Shown here in pieces: positions 27,245 to 36,196 of a DNA stretch of 44,397 nt. The DNA lies in NCBI GenBank assembly GCA_902805555.1, contig CADCSY010000102.1:1-44397 (forward strand), given 5' to 3'. The notes under the pieces were generated by a model. The model searched no databases and was not told the origin of the DNA. It saw only the letters and a list, made by a program, of their open reading frames with translations. Numbering within the stretch: position 1 is the first letter of the stretch; every line of letters starts with the position of its first letter. This DNA comes from an uncultured Acidimicrobiales bacterium (GTDB lineage: Bacteria; Actinomycetota; Acidimicrobiia; Acidimicrobiales; CADCSY01). Both the position numbers and the translations under genes were made by a program.

Positions 27245-28393
27245 TCAACCCTCGAGCTGGGCGTTGAGGTGCTGGGTGGCATCGATGAGCTCCTCGATCA
27301 TCTCGTAGACGACCCTGGCGGCCGGCTTGGTCTCGTTCATCGTCCCCACGATCTGGCCGACGAAGTAGTTGGCCAGCTTCTCCGCCCCCGAGCCCGGGCG
27401 GTTCGCGGCCCGGTCGATCCTCCGGAGGGCGGTGTCGACCAGCGCCGGCTGGACCGGCATGCCGAGGGGCATCGGCGTGGCCGGGTCCTCCCACTCCTCG
27501 GTCCAGGCGCTCTTCAGCTGGCGGGCGGGCTTGCCCGTGCGCGAGCGGGATCGGACGGTGTCCGCCGAGCTGGCGGCCAGGAACTTGTCCTTCACCACCG
27601 GCTGGGTCTCCGCCTCGTCGGTCGTGAGCCACACGGACCCGCACCACACCCCCTGTGCGCCGAGGGCCATGGCGGCGGCCATCTGGCGCCCCCGCCCGAT
27701 CCCCCCTGCGCCGAGCACGGGGATGTCGCCGACGGCGTCGACGATCTCGGGGATCAGGACCATCGAGCCGATCTCGCCGGTGTGGCCTCCCGCCTCGTAG
27801 CCCTGGGCCACGATCACGTCGACCCCGGCGTTGACGTGGCGCTCGGCGTGCTGGGCGGCACCGGCGAGTGCGCCGATGAGACGGCCCTGCTCCTTGACCC
27901 GCTCGATCATGTGGGGCGGCGGCGGGCCGAGGGCGTTGACCACGAGCGCGCTGCGGTGGGCGAGCGCGATCTCGAGCTGGGGGTCGGCCCGCTGGGCCGA
28001 GAACATTGCGGCGAAGCCGCTGCCGGTCCCGCTGCCCCGACGGACGCGGTCGTCGTCGTCCGGCAGCTCGGGCACCTCGTAGCGCCGGAGGATGTCCTCG
28101 AGGAACGCCTCGTGCTGGGGCGGGATGAGCTGGCGGACGGCGTCCTGTGTGAGACCGCCGTCGTCGGAGCCGGCGTAGCGGGCGGGGACGATGAGGTCGA
28201 CGCCGAAGGGCAGCTCGCCGACCTCGGCCTCGATCCAGGCGAGGTCGATCTCGAGCTGCTCGGGGGTGTGGGCGACGGCGCCGAGGACCCCCATCCCGCC
28301 CGCCCTCGTCACCGCAGCGACGACGTCCCGGCAGTGGGAGAAGGCGAGGATGGGCACGTCGATCCCGAACATCTCGGTGATGGCGGTCTTCAT
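27245..28393 (-). CDS. Nitronate monooxygenase-like FMN protein
   Basis: 382-residue TIM-barrel flavoprotein of the 2-nitropropane dioxygenase/nitronate monooxygenase family. VIVAQGYEAGGHTGEIG is the active-site strand and VLGAGGIGRGRQMAAAMALGAQGVWCGS is the FMN phosphate-binding part. ATG at 28393 has GAGGAG seven bases upstream and forms an ATGA overlap with the hydratase stop. Many actinobacterial members sit in lipid catabolic operons with no nitro substrate known; a role as an acyl-CoA or quinone oxidoreductase is possible. Specific reaction unknown. Confidence 0.88.
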   Translation of the reverse strand: MKTAITEMFGIDVPILAFSHCRDVVAAVTRAGGMGVLGAVAHTPEQLEIDLAWIEAEVGELPFGVDLIVPARYAGSDDGGLTQDAVRQLIPPQHEAFLEDILRRYEVPELPDDDDRVRRGSGTGSGFAAMFSAQRADPQLEIALAHRSALVVNALGPPPPHMIERVKEQGRLIGALAGAAQHAERHVNAGVDVIVAQGYEAGGHTGEIGSMVLIPEIVDAVGDIPVLGAGGIGRGRQMAAAMALGAQGVWCGSVWLTTDEAETQPVVKDKFLAASSADTVRSRSRTGKPARQLKSAWTEEWEDPATPMPLGMPVQPALVDTALRRIDRAANRPGSGAEKLANYFVGQIVGTMNETKPAARVVYEMIEELIDATQHLNAQLEG

Positions 28394-29175
28394 GGTGTCG
28401 CTCCTCGTGGTGGTGCCGGCCGGACCCAGGCTGCCGGTCTCTTCTCGCGGAAGGCGGTCATGCCTTCCCGCGCCTCGTCGCTCCTGAACAGCTCGGCGGA
28501 GAGCTCCGCCGTCCAGCGGAACGCCTCGTCGAGCGGGGTCCCCGGCACCTCGGCCAGCAGCCGCTTCGACGCAGCGATGGCCGCCGGGCTCCCGGCGAGG
28601 AGGTCGCCCACGACGGCGTCGACCTCGTCGTCGAGGCGCTCCCTCGGCACCGCCGAGTGGATCAGGCCCATCTCCGCCGCCTCGGCAGCAGTGAAGCGGT
28701 TGCCGCGGAGGAAGGCCGCACGGGCGTCCGCCTGCCGGAGCTTCGGGAGGCACACGACCGAGATGACGGCCGGCGCCACGCCGATGCGCACCTCGGTGAA
28801 GCCGAAGCGCGCGTCGTCAGCGGCCACGGCGATGTCGACGGCCGCCGCCAGGCCCATCCCGCCGGCGACGCAGTGGCCGGCGATGCGCCCCACGTAGGGC
28901 TTGGCCGAGCGGGCGAAGCGGCCGAACAGGTCGGCGGGGGCCCGCACCGCCGCCGGGGTGGCCGGACCGCTGCGCTCGGCGAGGTCGGCGCCGGCGCAGA
29001 AGACGCGCCCCCGGTTCGTCAGCACGATCACCCGGACACCGGGGTCGGCCTCGGCTGCGTCGAGTGCGCCGAGGAGCTCCTCGACGAGGCGGGCGCTGAG
29101 GGCGTTGCGGTTCGCCTCGTCGGCGAGGGCGACGGTCAGCACGCCGCCCACGAGGTCGGTCTCGACCACGGCCAT
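28390..29175 (-). CDS. Enoyl-CoA hydratase, LiuC/AtuE-like
   Basis: 261-residue crotonase. The oxyanion-hole segments are RVFCAGADL and GHCVAGGMG. One catalytic Glu is present, E128 in FTEVRIGVAPAVIS; the position of the other Glu in classical hydratases is Gly (GGMGLAAA). The EVRIGVAPAVIS stretch is like methylglutaconyl-CoA (LiuC) and isohexenylglutaconyl-CoA (AtuE) hydratases, which act after biotin-dependent carboxylation; this fits the carboxylase genes upstream. Its ATG shares one base with the previous stop (TGATG) and its stop overlaps the next ATG. Confidence 0.88.
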   Translation of the reverse strand: MAVVETDLVGGVLTVALADEANRNALSARLVEELLGALDAAEADPGVRVIVLTNRGRVFCAGADLAERSGPATPAAVRAPADLFGRFARSAKPYVGRIAGHCVAGGMGLAAAVDIAVAADDARFGFTEVRIGVAPAVISVVCLPKLRQADARAAFLRGNRFTAAEAAEMGLIHSAVPRERLDDEVDAVVGDLLAGSPAAIAASKRLLAEVPGTPLDEAFRWTAELSAELFRSDEAREGMTAFREKRPAAWVRPAPPRGATP

Positions 29176-29957
29176 CAGCGCCCTCGGGGCAGTGGCCCGT
29201 CGGTGGCCGGACCGGCGAACGCCTGCGCCTTCTCGAGCCAGTCGCGGGACGCCGCCCCCGGCGCGAGCAGCGCCGTGTCGTCGACGTGGCGCCGCTGGGT
29301 GACCACGAGGCAGAAGTCCTCCGCAGGGCCGACCACCACCTCGTCGGCGTCGTCCGGGCCGAAGTGCCAGGTGCCGCCGGAGGGCGCCGCCAGCTCGACC
29401 CTGATGGTGGCGGCAGGCGCCTCGACGCCCCGGTTGACGTAGGTCCAGCCGCGGGTGATGAAGCCGATCTGGGCGACGTGGCGGAGCCGGTCCGACGGCG
29501 GTCGCTCGGCGCCGACCGCGTCGACGACGTCCTGGCCGTGGGCCCAGCACTCCATGAGCCGGGCCGTGAGGAACGACTTGCCGCTCATCGAAGGGCCGTA
29601 CCAGGGGACCCGCACGCCCTCCTCGAGCCCGGCAACCGCCCGGTGGAGGCTGGCCCGGTTGGACCGCCACGCCGCCAGCAGCGCACCGGGGTCGAGGTGG
29701 CGGTGCAACGTGAGCCCGTCGACGCCCCCCTCGGCGGCCAGGAGCGCACCGATCGACGCCTGGAAGGCCTCGGGGTCGGTCACGGCGGTGGCGGCCGTGC
29801 CGTCGAAGTACGTCAGGTGGCCGATCTGGTCGGCCACGCTCCACCCGGGGCTCGGGGTCGGCCGCCCCCACTGCTCGGGGGTGAGCCGCGCGACGACCTC
29901 GTCGAGCGCCTCCTGCTCGGCCCGCAGGTCTGCTGCCAGCTCTCGGATGTCGGTCAT
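29175..29957 (-). CDS. TIGR03084-type metal-binding protein (DinB/mycothiol-isomerase fold)
   Basis: 260 residues. N-terminal four-helix DinB-like domain with the metal-ligand pattern GHLTYFD (about residue 46) and MECWAHGQDV (about 140), as in mycothiol-dependent maleylpyruvate isomerases, followed by a C-terminal sterol-carrier-like domain (GTWHFGPDDADEVVVGPAEDF). This layout defines the TIGR03084 actinobacterial family, whose biochemical activity is not established; mycothiol-dependent chemistry is a reasonable guess. ATG at 29957 overlaps the TetR stop as ATGA. Confidence 0.85.
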   Translation of the reverse strand: MTDIRELAADLRAEQEALDEVVARLTPEQWGRPTPSPGWSVADQIGHLTYFDGTAATAVTDPEAFQASIGALLAAEGGVDGLTLHRHLDPGALLAAWRSNRASLHRAVAGLEEGVRVPWYGPSMSGKSFLTARLMECWAHGQDVVDAVGAERPPSDRLRHVAQIGFITRGWTYVNRGVEAPAATIRVELAAPSGGTWHFGPDDADEVVVGPAEDFCLVVTQRRHVDDTALLAPGAASRDWLEKAQAFAGPATDGPLPRGR

Positions 29958-30628
29958 CGGCCAGGTCCTCCCTTCGACGTGCGCAACCCTCGCAGCACGA
30001 GGTCGACGACCTCGTCGGCTGCCTCCTTCGGCGACGACCGCAGCGTCGGGATCACCGCAGGCCGGGAGAAGGAGCTGCCGAGCCCGGCGAGGACGCGTGC
30101 CACTGCCGTGGTGTCGACGTCGCCGATCTCCCCGTGCTCCACGGCCAGGTCGAGCAGCGTCCTCGTCACCTCGAACAGGTACTCGTTGTGGTCGTCGCCG
30201 AGCCGCTGGGCCACCTCCACCGCCGCCAGGTCCCGCGAGAAGGCCTCGGTCATGTGGCTCACGGCCACCGTCGCTGCCTCCAGGTAGGCACGCAGCGCAT
30301 CGAGGGGGGCGAGCTCGGGGCCGATGGCGTCCCGGGCCGCCCGACCCACCTGCCACAGGTTCCGGTCGACCACGATCAGCACGAGCTCGTCCCGGCTCGG
30401 CGCCAGTGCGTACAGCGTGCGCAGCGAGCAGTTCAGGCGCCGGGCGATCTCCGCCATCGTCAGGTCGGCGAAGCCGTCGTCGAACACGTGCCCGAGCTCG
30501 TCGAGGAGCTCGCGCTGGCGACCGGTGAGCGCCCGCTCCCTGGTCCGGTCGAGGAGCGGCCGGGGCCGCCGCACGGCCTCGAGGCGCTGCTGTGCGCCGG
30601 TCCGGTCGGTGACGGTGGCTGCGGTCAC
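29954..30628 (-). CDS. TetR-family transcriptional regulator
   Basis: 224 residues. Helix-turn-helix about residues 40-80 (DLTMAEIARRLNCSLRTLYAL) followed by an all-helical ligand-binding domain. GTG at 30628, 64 bases after the AtuA-like gene; its stop overlaps the next ATG. Being inside the operon, it is likely its local repressor, relieved by an acyl-CoA intermediate; the obvious operator candidate is the inverted repeat at 36128-36159 over the operon promoter. Ligand and operator are inferred, not shown. Confidence 0.9.
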   Translation of the reverse strand: MTAATVTDRTGAQQRLEAVRRPRPLLDRTRERALTGRQRELLDELGHVFDDGFADLTMAEIARRLNCSLRTLYALAPSRDELVLIVVDRNLWQVGRAARDAIGPELAPLDALRAYLEAATVAVSHMTEAFSRDLAAVEVAQRLGDDHNEYLFEVTRTLLDLAVEHGEIGDVDTTAVARVLAGLGSSFSRPAVIPTLRSSPKEAADEVVDLVLRGLRTSKGGPGR

Positions 30629-30692
30629 CGGCCTCCTCCCCCCTGCGCCCGGCGCTGCCGTGGGGTCCGGGCGGACGATGGCTCGACGCCGG

Positions 30693-32489
30693 TCACGGGG
30701 ACCCTCCCGTGGTGGAGGTTGCGACTGGGGCCGCGTCGAGCAGCGAGGACGGGACGTCGACGACCCTGGCCCGCAGCCACTCGCCGAGGCCCTTCGCCTG
30801 CCCGTCCTGGCGCGTCGAGGCGGCCACCCCCTCCTGGAGGAGGCCGTGGACCACGAAGTTCAGGGACCGGATGGCGGGCAGGCGGTGGCGGTCGACGGCC
30901 AGCGGCGCGGTCTCGGGGAGGAGCTGGCGGAAGCGCTCGGTCGTGAGGAAGTCGTCCAGCCAGGCCCACGCCTCGTCGCTGCGGGCGAAGACGCCGAGGT
31001 TGGCGTTGCCACCCTTGTCGCCCGAGCGGGCACCGACGACCCGGCCGAGCGGCACCGGCTCGGTCGGGCCCGCCGGCACGGGTGCCGCCGGCCCTGGCAC
31101 GGGCACCACCTCCACGTTCCCCGCCGGCGCACCCGAGTCGACCGCGGTCGGCTCGCCGCCGACCACGACGTGCTGCGGCACGAGGTCGGCGGGGACGACG
31201 GCTGGCCGGAACACGCCGTAGGGCCTCGCCTCGCCGCCGCCGCCCCCGATGCCGAAGTAGCCGGGGATGGTGGCCAGCGCCAGCTCGACGTTGGCGTTGA
31301 ACACCACCCGCCCCACCTTGCGCTCGTCGGGGTCCTTGAGGGTGAGCCGCCACACGGCGACCGCCTCCTCGTTGGTGGCGGGGTCGACCTTGTCGGTGCG
31401 GGTGAGGTGCGACGTGACGCTCTCGTAGTCCTCCGGGGCGTGGGGGCAGGCCCGCCAGAACGCCTCCTCGACCAGTGCCGCCTTCGCCTCGATGTCGAGC
31501 CCGGTGAGACCCACCCCGACCTCGTTGCGGTAGCCGCCGAGCTCGTTCATGGCGACCTTGAGGGTGGCGGGAGGCGGCTCGCCCCGCGTGCCGCTGATGC
31601 GCACCCGGTCCCGCCCCACCTGCTCGAGGGAGATCGTGTCGAACCGGGCGGTGACGTCGGGTCCGAGGTACGAGGGGCCGCCGATCTCGTAGAGGAGCTG
31701 GGAGGTGACCGTGCCGACCGACACCTCGCCGCCGGTTGCGTCGTGCTTGCCGATCACGGAGGAGCCGTCGCTCGCCACCTCGGCCCAGGGGAAGCCCGTG
31801 CGGGACATGCCGGGGACCTCGGTGAAGAACGAGTAGTTGCCGCCGCTCGCCTGCGTCCCGCACTCGATGACGTGACCGGCGACGACGCCACCCGCCAGCT
31901 CGTCCCAGCTGTCCCGCTCCCAGCCGTGGTGCCAGGCGGCCGGGCCGCACACGATGGCGGCGTCGGTGGTGCGGCCGGTGATGACGATGTCGGCGCCCCG
32001 TCCGAGGGCCTCGACGATGCCCCAGCACCCGAGGTAGGCGTTGGCGCTGACGAAGCGGGAGGTGTCCCCGATCGGCTCACCGGTCTCGAGGTGGGCGAGG
32101 TCGATGCCGGCCGCCTTGAGCTCGTCGAGGCGAGGGAGCAGGTCGTCGCCCTGGACGTAGGCGATCACGGGTGCCAGCCCGAGGCGGCCGGCGACCTCGG
32201 CCACCGCCTCGGCGCAGCCGTCCGGGTCGAGCCCGCCGGCGTTCGACACGACCTTGATGCCCCGGTCCAGGCAGGAGCCCATCACGTGCTCCATCTGCTG
32301 CACGAAGCTGCGGGCGAAGCCGCCACCCGGGCGCTTGGCCCTGGTCCTGGCGAGGATGAGCATCGTGAGCTCGGCCAGCCAGTCGCCGGTGAGCACGTCG
32401 ATCGGGCCGCCCTCGACCATCTCGCGCGCAGCGTCGAGCCGATCGCCGTAGAACCCCGAGCAGTTCGCGATCCGCAGCGGCTCAGCCAT
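30693..32489 (-). CDS. AtuA-family (DUF1446) protein, acyclic terpene utilisation type
   Basis: 598 residues, matching the length of Pseudomonas AtuA. The N-terminal DUF1446 domain (about 5-440) has RIANCSGFYGDR, the DVLTGDWLAELTM segment and ADIVITGRTTDAA; a separate C-terminal domain (about 490-590) begins VVGARSGDKGGNANLGVFA, typical of the two-domain form. AtuA is needed for citronellol/geraniol catabolism but its reaction is unknown. ATG at 32489 has GGAGG five bases upstream and overlaps the biotin carboxylase stop by eight bases; the GTG at 32501 is less likely. Sits directly behind the carboxylase genes, as expected for an Atu-like pathway. Confidence 0.9.
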   Translation of the reverse strand: MAEPLRIANCSGFYGDRLDAAREMVEGGPIDVLTGDWLAELTMLILARTRAKRPGGGFARSFVQQMEHVMGSCLDRGIKVVSNAGGLDPDGCAEAVAEVAGRLGLAPVIAYVQGDDLLPRLDELKAAGIDLAHLETGEPIGDTSRFVSANAYLGCWGIVEALGRGADIVITGRTTDAAIVCGPAAWHHGWERDSWDELAGGVVAGHVIECGTQASGGNYSFFTEVPGMSRTGFPWAEVASDGSSVIGKHDATGGEVSVGTVTSQLLYEIGGPSYLGPDVTARFDTISLEQVGRDRVRISGTRGEPPPATLKVAMNELGGYRNEVGVGLTGLDIEAKAALVEEAFWRACPHAPEDYESVTSHLTRTDKVDPATNEEAVAVWRLTLKDPDERKVGRVVFNANVELALATIPGYFGIGGGGGEARPYGVFRPAVVPADLVPQHVVVGGEPTAVDSGAPAGNVEVVPVPGPAAPVPAGPTEPVPLGRVVGARSGDKGGNANLGVFARSDEAWAWLDDFLTTERFRQLLPETAPLAVDRHRLPAIRSLNFVVHGLLQEGVAASTRQDGQAKGLGEWLRARVVDVPSSLLDAAPVATSTTGGSP

Positions 32490-34473
32490 CGTCCCCTCCA
32501 CCGTCTGTCGGGTCGAGCACGAGCAGGAGCGCCCCGTTCTCGACCTGTTGCCCCGCCGCCACCCGCACCTCCGACACCACGCCCGCCGCCGGGGCCAGGA
32601 CGTGGTGCTCCATCTTCATCGCCTCGAGCACGACGAGCACCTGTCGGGGGCTCACCTGGTCACCGGGGACGCAGCGGACCTCGAGCACCGCGCCCGGCAT
32701 GGGCGCCACCAGGGCCCCCGTCGGCGCCGCCGAGCCCGGCACGTCGAAGCGGGGGAGGATCTCGAAGCTGACCGTGCCCCTCGGGACCTGCACGTGCAGC
32801 AGCTGGCCGACCCGGGTGACCCTGGCCCGGGTCCGCCGCCCGTCGAGCTCGACGTCGACCATGTCGTGCGTGCTGCGGTGGACGACCGCAGAACCCGTCT
32901 CGCCGACCGTGAAGCTCCCGTCACGTCGGGCCCGGTAGCGGACGTCGAGCAGGTCGTCACCCCGAGCCATCGTCACCTGCTGCGCCGGCAGCCGGGCGTT
33001 GCGCCAGCCGCTCGGGAGGTCGCCGAGGACGACCGCCTCCGCCCGGTTGCGCCCCTGGAGCCACAGCGCACCGAGGCGGGCCGCCCGTTCGAGGTCAACG
33101 TCGTCCAGCACGAGGACGGGGCTCGGACCCACCCGTTCGATGAAGTCGGTGGTGGTGTCGCCGGCGAGGAACGCCCCGGTCCGCAGCGTGGCGGCCAGGA
33201 AGTCGCGGTTCGTGGTCACGCCGCCGAGGTGCAGCCGCTCCAGCGCCAGCGCCAGCCGCCCTGCCGCCTCGGCACGGGTCGGGGCGTGCGCCACCACCTT
33301 GGCGAGCATCGGGTCGAAGTCGAGGCCGACGACGGACCCGTCGGTCACGCCGGAGTCCCACCGCACGGCCGGCTCGTCGGCGGGGGAGAAGGCGGCGAGG
33401 GTCCCGGTGGCGGGCAGGAACCCGGCCCCCGGGTCCTCGGCGTAGAGGCGGGCCTCGATGGCGTGGCCCGAGAACGTGATCGCCTCCTGGCCGTAGCCGA
33501 GCGGTTCGCCTGCCGCAACCCGCAGCTGCTCGCGCACGAGGTCGATGCCCGTGACCTCCTCGGTCACCGGGTGCTCGACCTGCAGCCGGGTGTTCACCTC
33601 GAGGAAGGAGAACTCGCCGGTGGTGTCGTCGACGAGGAACTCGACCGTCCCCGCCGACTGGTAGCCGATGGACCGGGCCAACCCCAGCGCCGCCTCGCCC
33701 ATGGCTGCACGGGTCTCGTCGTCGACCGCCGGTGACGGGCACTCCTCGATGATCTTCTGGTGGCGGCGCTGGATGGAGCACTCGCGCTCGCCGAGGTGCA
33801 CGAGCCCCCCGTGCTGGTCGCCGAGGATCTGGATCTCGACGTGGCGGGACCGGGGGACGTATCGCTCGAGGAAGACCCGGTCGTCGCCGAAGGCGCCCGC
33901 CGCCTCCCGCCGGGCAGCGGCGACCGCCTCTCCCAGGTCGGCGGGCCCGGTGACGACCCGCATGCCCTTGCCGCCGCCGCCGCCGGCGGCCTTCACCAGC
34001 AGGGGGTAGCCGACGTCGCTGTCGTCGTCAGGCTGGTCGGAGGACGCCAGCGTGGGCACGCCGGCGGCCACTGCCGCCGCCTTGGCCACCAGCTTGTCTC
34101 CCATCGCCGCGATGACCTGGGGCGGCGGGCCCACCCACACGAGCCCGGCAGCCAGCACGGCTTCGGCGAAGTCGGCGCTCTCGGAGAGGAACCCGTAGCC
34201 GGGGTGGACGGCGTCGGCCCCGGTGGCGAGGGCGGCGGCGACGACCGCCGCGCCGTCGAGGTGCCCGGTCACGAGGCGCACCGCTTCGTCGGCGTCGTGC
34301 ACGTAGGGGGCGTCGGCGTCGGCGTCGACGTACACCGCCACGCAGCGCATGCCCATGGCCCTGGCGGTGCGGAACACGCGCCGGGCGATCTCGCCCCGGT
34401 TGGCGACGAGCACCGAGGAGAACGGCTGCTCCCGGCCTGGGGCCGGGCCGCTCGGGCTCATGCTGTCGCTCAC
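32482..34473 (-). CDS. Acyl-CoA carboxylase alpha subunit (biotin carboxylase + BCCP)
   Basis: 663 residues. Biotin carboxylase domain (about 18-465): VLVANRGEIARRV, glycine loop GGGGGKGM, HVEIQILGD, EVNTRLQVEHPVTE, HAIEARLYAEDP; then a linker domain and a C-terminal biotinyl domain with EAMKM, biotin acceptor K620. It carboxylates biotin with ATP and bicarbonate. Length and layout are those of methylcrotonyl-CoA (LiuD) or geranyl-CoA (AtuF) carboxylase alpha chains. The GTG at 34473 overlaps the preceding stop (GTGA); an ATG at 34461 is also possible. Partner is the carboxyltransferase encoded just upstream. Confidence 0.94.
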   Translation of the reverse strand: MSDSMSPSGPAPGREQPFSSVLVANRGEIARRVFRTARAMGMRCVAVYVDADADAPYVHDADEAVRLVTGHLDGAAVVAAALATGADAVHPGYGFLSESADFAEAVLAAGLVWVGPPPQVIAAMGDKLVAKAAAVAAGVPTLASSDQPDDDSDVGYPLLVKAAGGGGGKGMRVVTGPADLGEAVAAARREAAGAFGDDRVFLERYVPRSRHVEIQILGDQHGGLVHLGERECSIQRRHQKIIEECPSPAVDDETRAAMGEAALGLARSIGYQSAGTVEFLVDDTTGEFSFLEVNTRLQVEHPVTEEVTGIDLVREQLRVAAGEPLGYGQEAITFSGHAIEARLYAEDPGAGFLPATGTLAAFSPADEPAVRWDSGVTDGSVVGLDFDPMLAKVVAHAPTRAEAAGRLALALERLHLGGVTTNRDFLAATLRTGAFLAGDTTTDFIERVGPSPVLVLDDVDLERAARLGALWLQGRNRAEAVVLGDLPSGWRNARLPAQQVTMARGDDLLDVRYRARRDGSFTVGETGSAVVHRSTHDMVDVELDGRRTRARVTRVGQLLHVQVPRGTVSFEILPRFDVPGSAAPTGALVAPMPGAVLEVRCVPGDQVSPRQVLVVLEAMKMEHHVLAPAAGVVSEVRVAAGQQVENGALLLVLDPTDGGGDDG

Positions 34474-36113
34474 AGGCGGAGGACCCCGTAGCCGTGGGTG
34501 CCTTCGACAGCGCGGTTGCGCACGACCGACAGGCACAGGCCGAGGACGGTCCTCGTGTCCCTCGGGTCGATGATGCCGTCGTCGCTGATCGCGCCGGTGG
34601 CCACCAGGGCGAGCGAGCCCTCCTCCTGCGCCTTCTCCACCGCAGCCACGATCTGTGCGTCCTCGGCCTCGTCGAAGGCGGTGCCCCTGCGGGCGGCCTG
34701 GCCCCGGCGGACCTGCGACATCACCCCGGCGATCTGCTTGGGGCCCATCACCGCGATCTTCGCGGTCGGCCACGTGAAGGTGAACCGGTTGCCGAAGGCG
34801 CGTCCGGACATGCCGTAGGTGCCGGCGCCGTAGGAGGAGCCGATGATGACGGTGAGGTGGGGGACGGTGGAGCTCGTCACCGCGTTGAGCATCTGCGAGC
34901 CCTTCTTGATGATCCCGTCGGCCTCGAAGTCCCGACCGACCATGTAGCCGGTGATGTTCTGCAGGAACACGAGGGGCACGTCGATCTGGTTGCAGAGCTG
35001 GATGAAGTGGGCCGCCTTCTGCGCCGAGTCGGGGTGGATCACGCCGTTGTTGCCGAGGATGCCGACCGGGTAGCCGTGGATCGAGGCCCAGCCGCACACC
35101 ATCGTCGGGCCGTACCGCTCCTTGAACGCCTCGAAGCGCGAGCCGTCGACCACCCGCGCGACCACCTCGCGCACGTCCACCGGCTGGCGGAGGTCGCGGC
35201 TCACGATGCCGAGGAGCTCGTCGGGCTCGTGCCGGGGCCGCTCCGCTGCCGGAGCCGGTCCCGGGCCCGCCTTGCGCCAGTTGAGGTGCGAGACGACCTC
35301 CCGGCAGATGCGCAGGGCGTCCATCTCGTCCTCGGCGAAGTAGTCGCCGAGACCGGAGACCTCGGCGTGCAGCCGAGCTCCCCCGAGGGTCTCGTCGTCG
35401 CTCTCCTCGCCCGTGGCCATCTTCACGAGCGGGGGGCCGGCGAGGAAGATCTTCGACTGCTCCTTGACCACGATGACGTAGTCGGAGAGGCCCGGCTGAT
35501 ACGCGCCTCCCGCCGTCGAGGAGCCGAACACGACGCAGACCGTGGGCACCCCGAGCTTCGACAGCTCGATCATCTCGTAGAACGGCCGTCCGCTCTCGGC
35601 GAAGTGGCTGGTCTGCGCCCGCCGGCGGCCGTCGTCCCCGGTCTCCACCCGGAGGTCGGCGCCCGCCGACTCGACGAAGCTCACGTACGGGATCCGGTTG
35701 TCGCGCGCGATCTCGATCGCCCTCGTCCACTTCTTGGCGGCGTAGGGGGTCAGGGCGCCGCCGAGCACGGAGGGGTCGTTGCCCATGACCACGCACTCGG
35801 TCCCGGCGATCACGCCGATGCCGACGATCATGCCCCCGCCCATCGTGTAGTCCGAGCCGTAGCCGGCGAGCGGGCTGATCTCGAGGAACGGGCTGTCGGG
35901 GTCGAGGACGTTGGCGATCCGCTCGCGGATCGGGAGCTTGCCGCGCGACCGCAGCCGGTCCATCGAGGCGGGGCCCCCGCCGGCCTCCGCCTCGTCGAGC
36001 AGCCGGTCGATCACTGCGAGCTGCTCGAGCACGTCGGCGCGGTTGCGCTCGTAGCTCTCGCCGCCCACGTCGAGGTCGGAGCGAAGCGGTGGCGCCAGCC
36101 CCGGACCTGTCAC
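34470..36113 (-). CDS. Acyl-CoA carboxylase beta subunit (carboxyltransferase)
   Basis: 547 residues, carboxyltransferase with paired crotonase-like halves. SRGKLPIRERI, PYVSFVESAGADL, VFGSSTAGGAYQPGLSDY, ITGYMVGRDFEADGIIKKGSQM and YGAGTYGMSGRAFGNRF are those of the methylcrotonyl-/geranyl-CoA carboxylase beta group rather than propionyl-CoA carboxylase. It transfers CO2 from biotin to an alpha,beta-unsaturated branched acyl-CoA. First gene of the operon. The GTG at 36113 is seven bases after the -10 box of a strong promoter, so translation probably begins on a leaderless mRNA; a start further upstream would lie inside the promoter. Choice between a leucine and a terpene substrate cannot be made from sequence. 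Confidence 0.94.
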   Translation of the reverse strand: MTGPGLAPPLRSDLDVGGESYERNRADVLEQLAVIDRLLDEAEAGGGPASMDRLRSRGKLPIRERIANVLDPDSPFLEISPLAGYGSDYTMGGGMIVGIGVIAGTECVVMGNDPSVLGGALTPYAAKKWTRAIEIARDNRIPYVSFVESAGADLRVETGDDGRRRAQTSHFAESGRPFYEMIELSKLGVPTVCVVFGSSTAGGAYQPGLSDYVIVVKEQSKIFLAGPPLVKMATGEESDDETLGGARLHAEVSGLGDYFAEDEMDALRICREVVSHLNWRKAGPGPAPAAERPRHEPDELLGIVSRDLRQPVDVREVVARVVDGSRFEAFKERYGPTMVCGWASIHGYPVGILGNNGVIHPDSAQKAAHFIQLCNQIDVPLVFLQNITGYMVGRDFEADGIIKKGSQMLNAVTSSTVPHLTVIIGSSYGAGTYGMSGRAFGNRFTFTWPTAKIAVMGPKQIAGVMSQVRRGQAARRGTAFDEAEDAQIVAAVEKAQEEGSLALVATGAISDDGIIDPRDTRTVLGLCLSVVRNRAVEGTHGYGVLRL

Positions 36114-36120
36114 GGCCGGG

Positions 36121-36149
36121 ACCGTATGGCGGTAAGCAACCACTGTCAA
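36121..36149 (-). promoter_or_regulatory. Consensus promoter of the carboxylase operon
   Basis: Minus strand: -35 TTGACA at 36149-36144, a 17-base spacer, -10 TACGGT at 36126-36121, then seven bases to the GTG at 36113. The -35 is perfect and the spacing ideal, the best promoter in the window. It predicts transcription starting at the start codon. Confidence 0.8.
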
Positions 36150-36159
36150 CGTTACCGCC
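36128..36159. promoter_or_regulatory. Inverted-repeat operator over the carboxylase promoter
   Basis: GGCGGTAA at 36128-36135 and its exact complement TTACCGCC at 36152-36159, separated by 16 bases. The pair brackets the -35 hexamer and reaches the -10 spacer, so a bound dimer would block RNA polymerase. The TetR gene at 29954-30628 in the same operon is the likely binder. Confidence 0.65.
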
Positions 36160-36196
36160 CGGCCGTGGCAGGAGGCAGCGAGCGCCACCCACTGCC

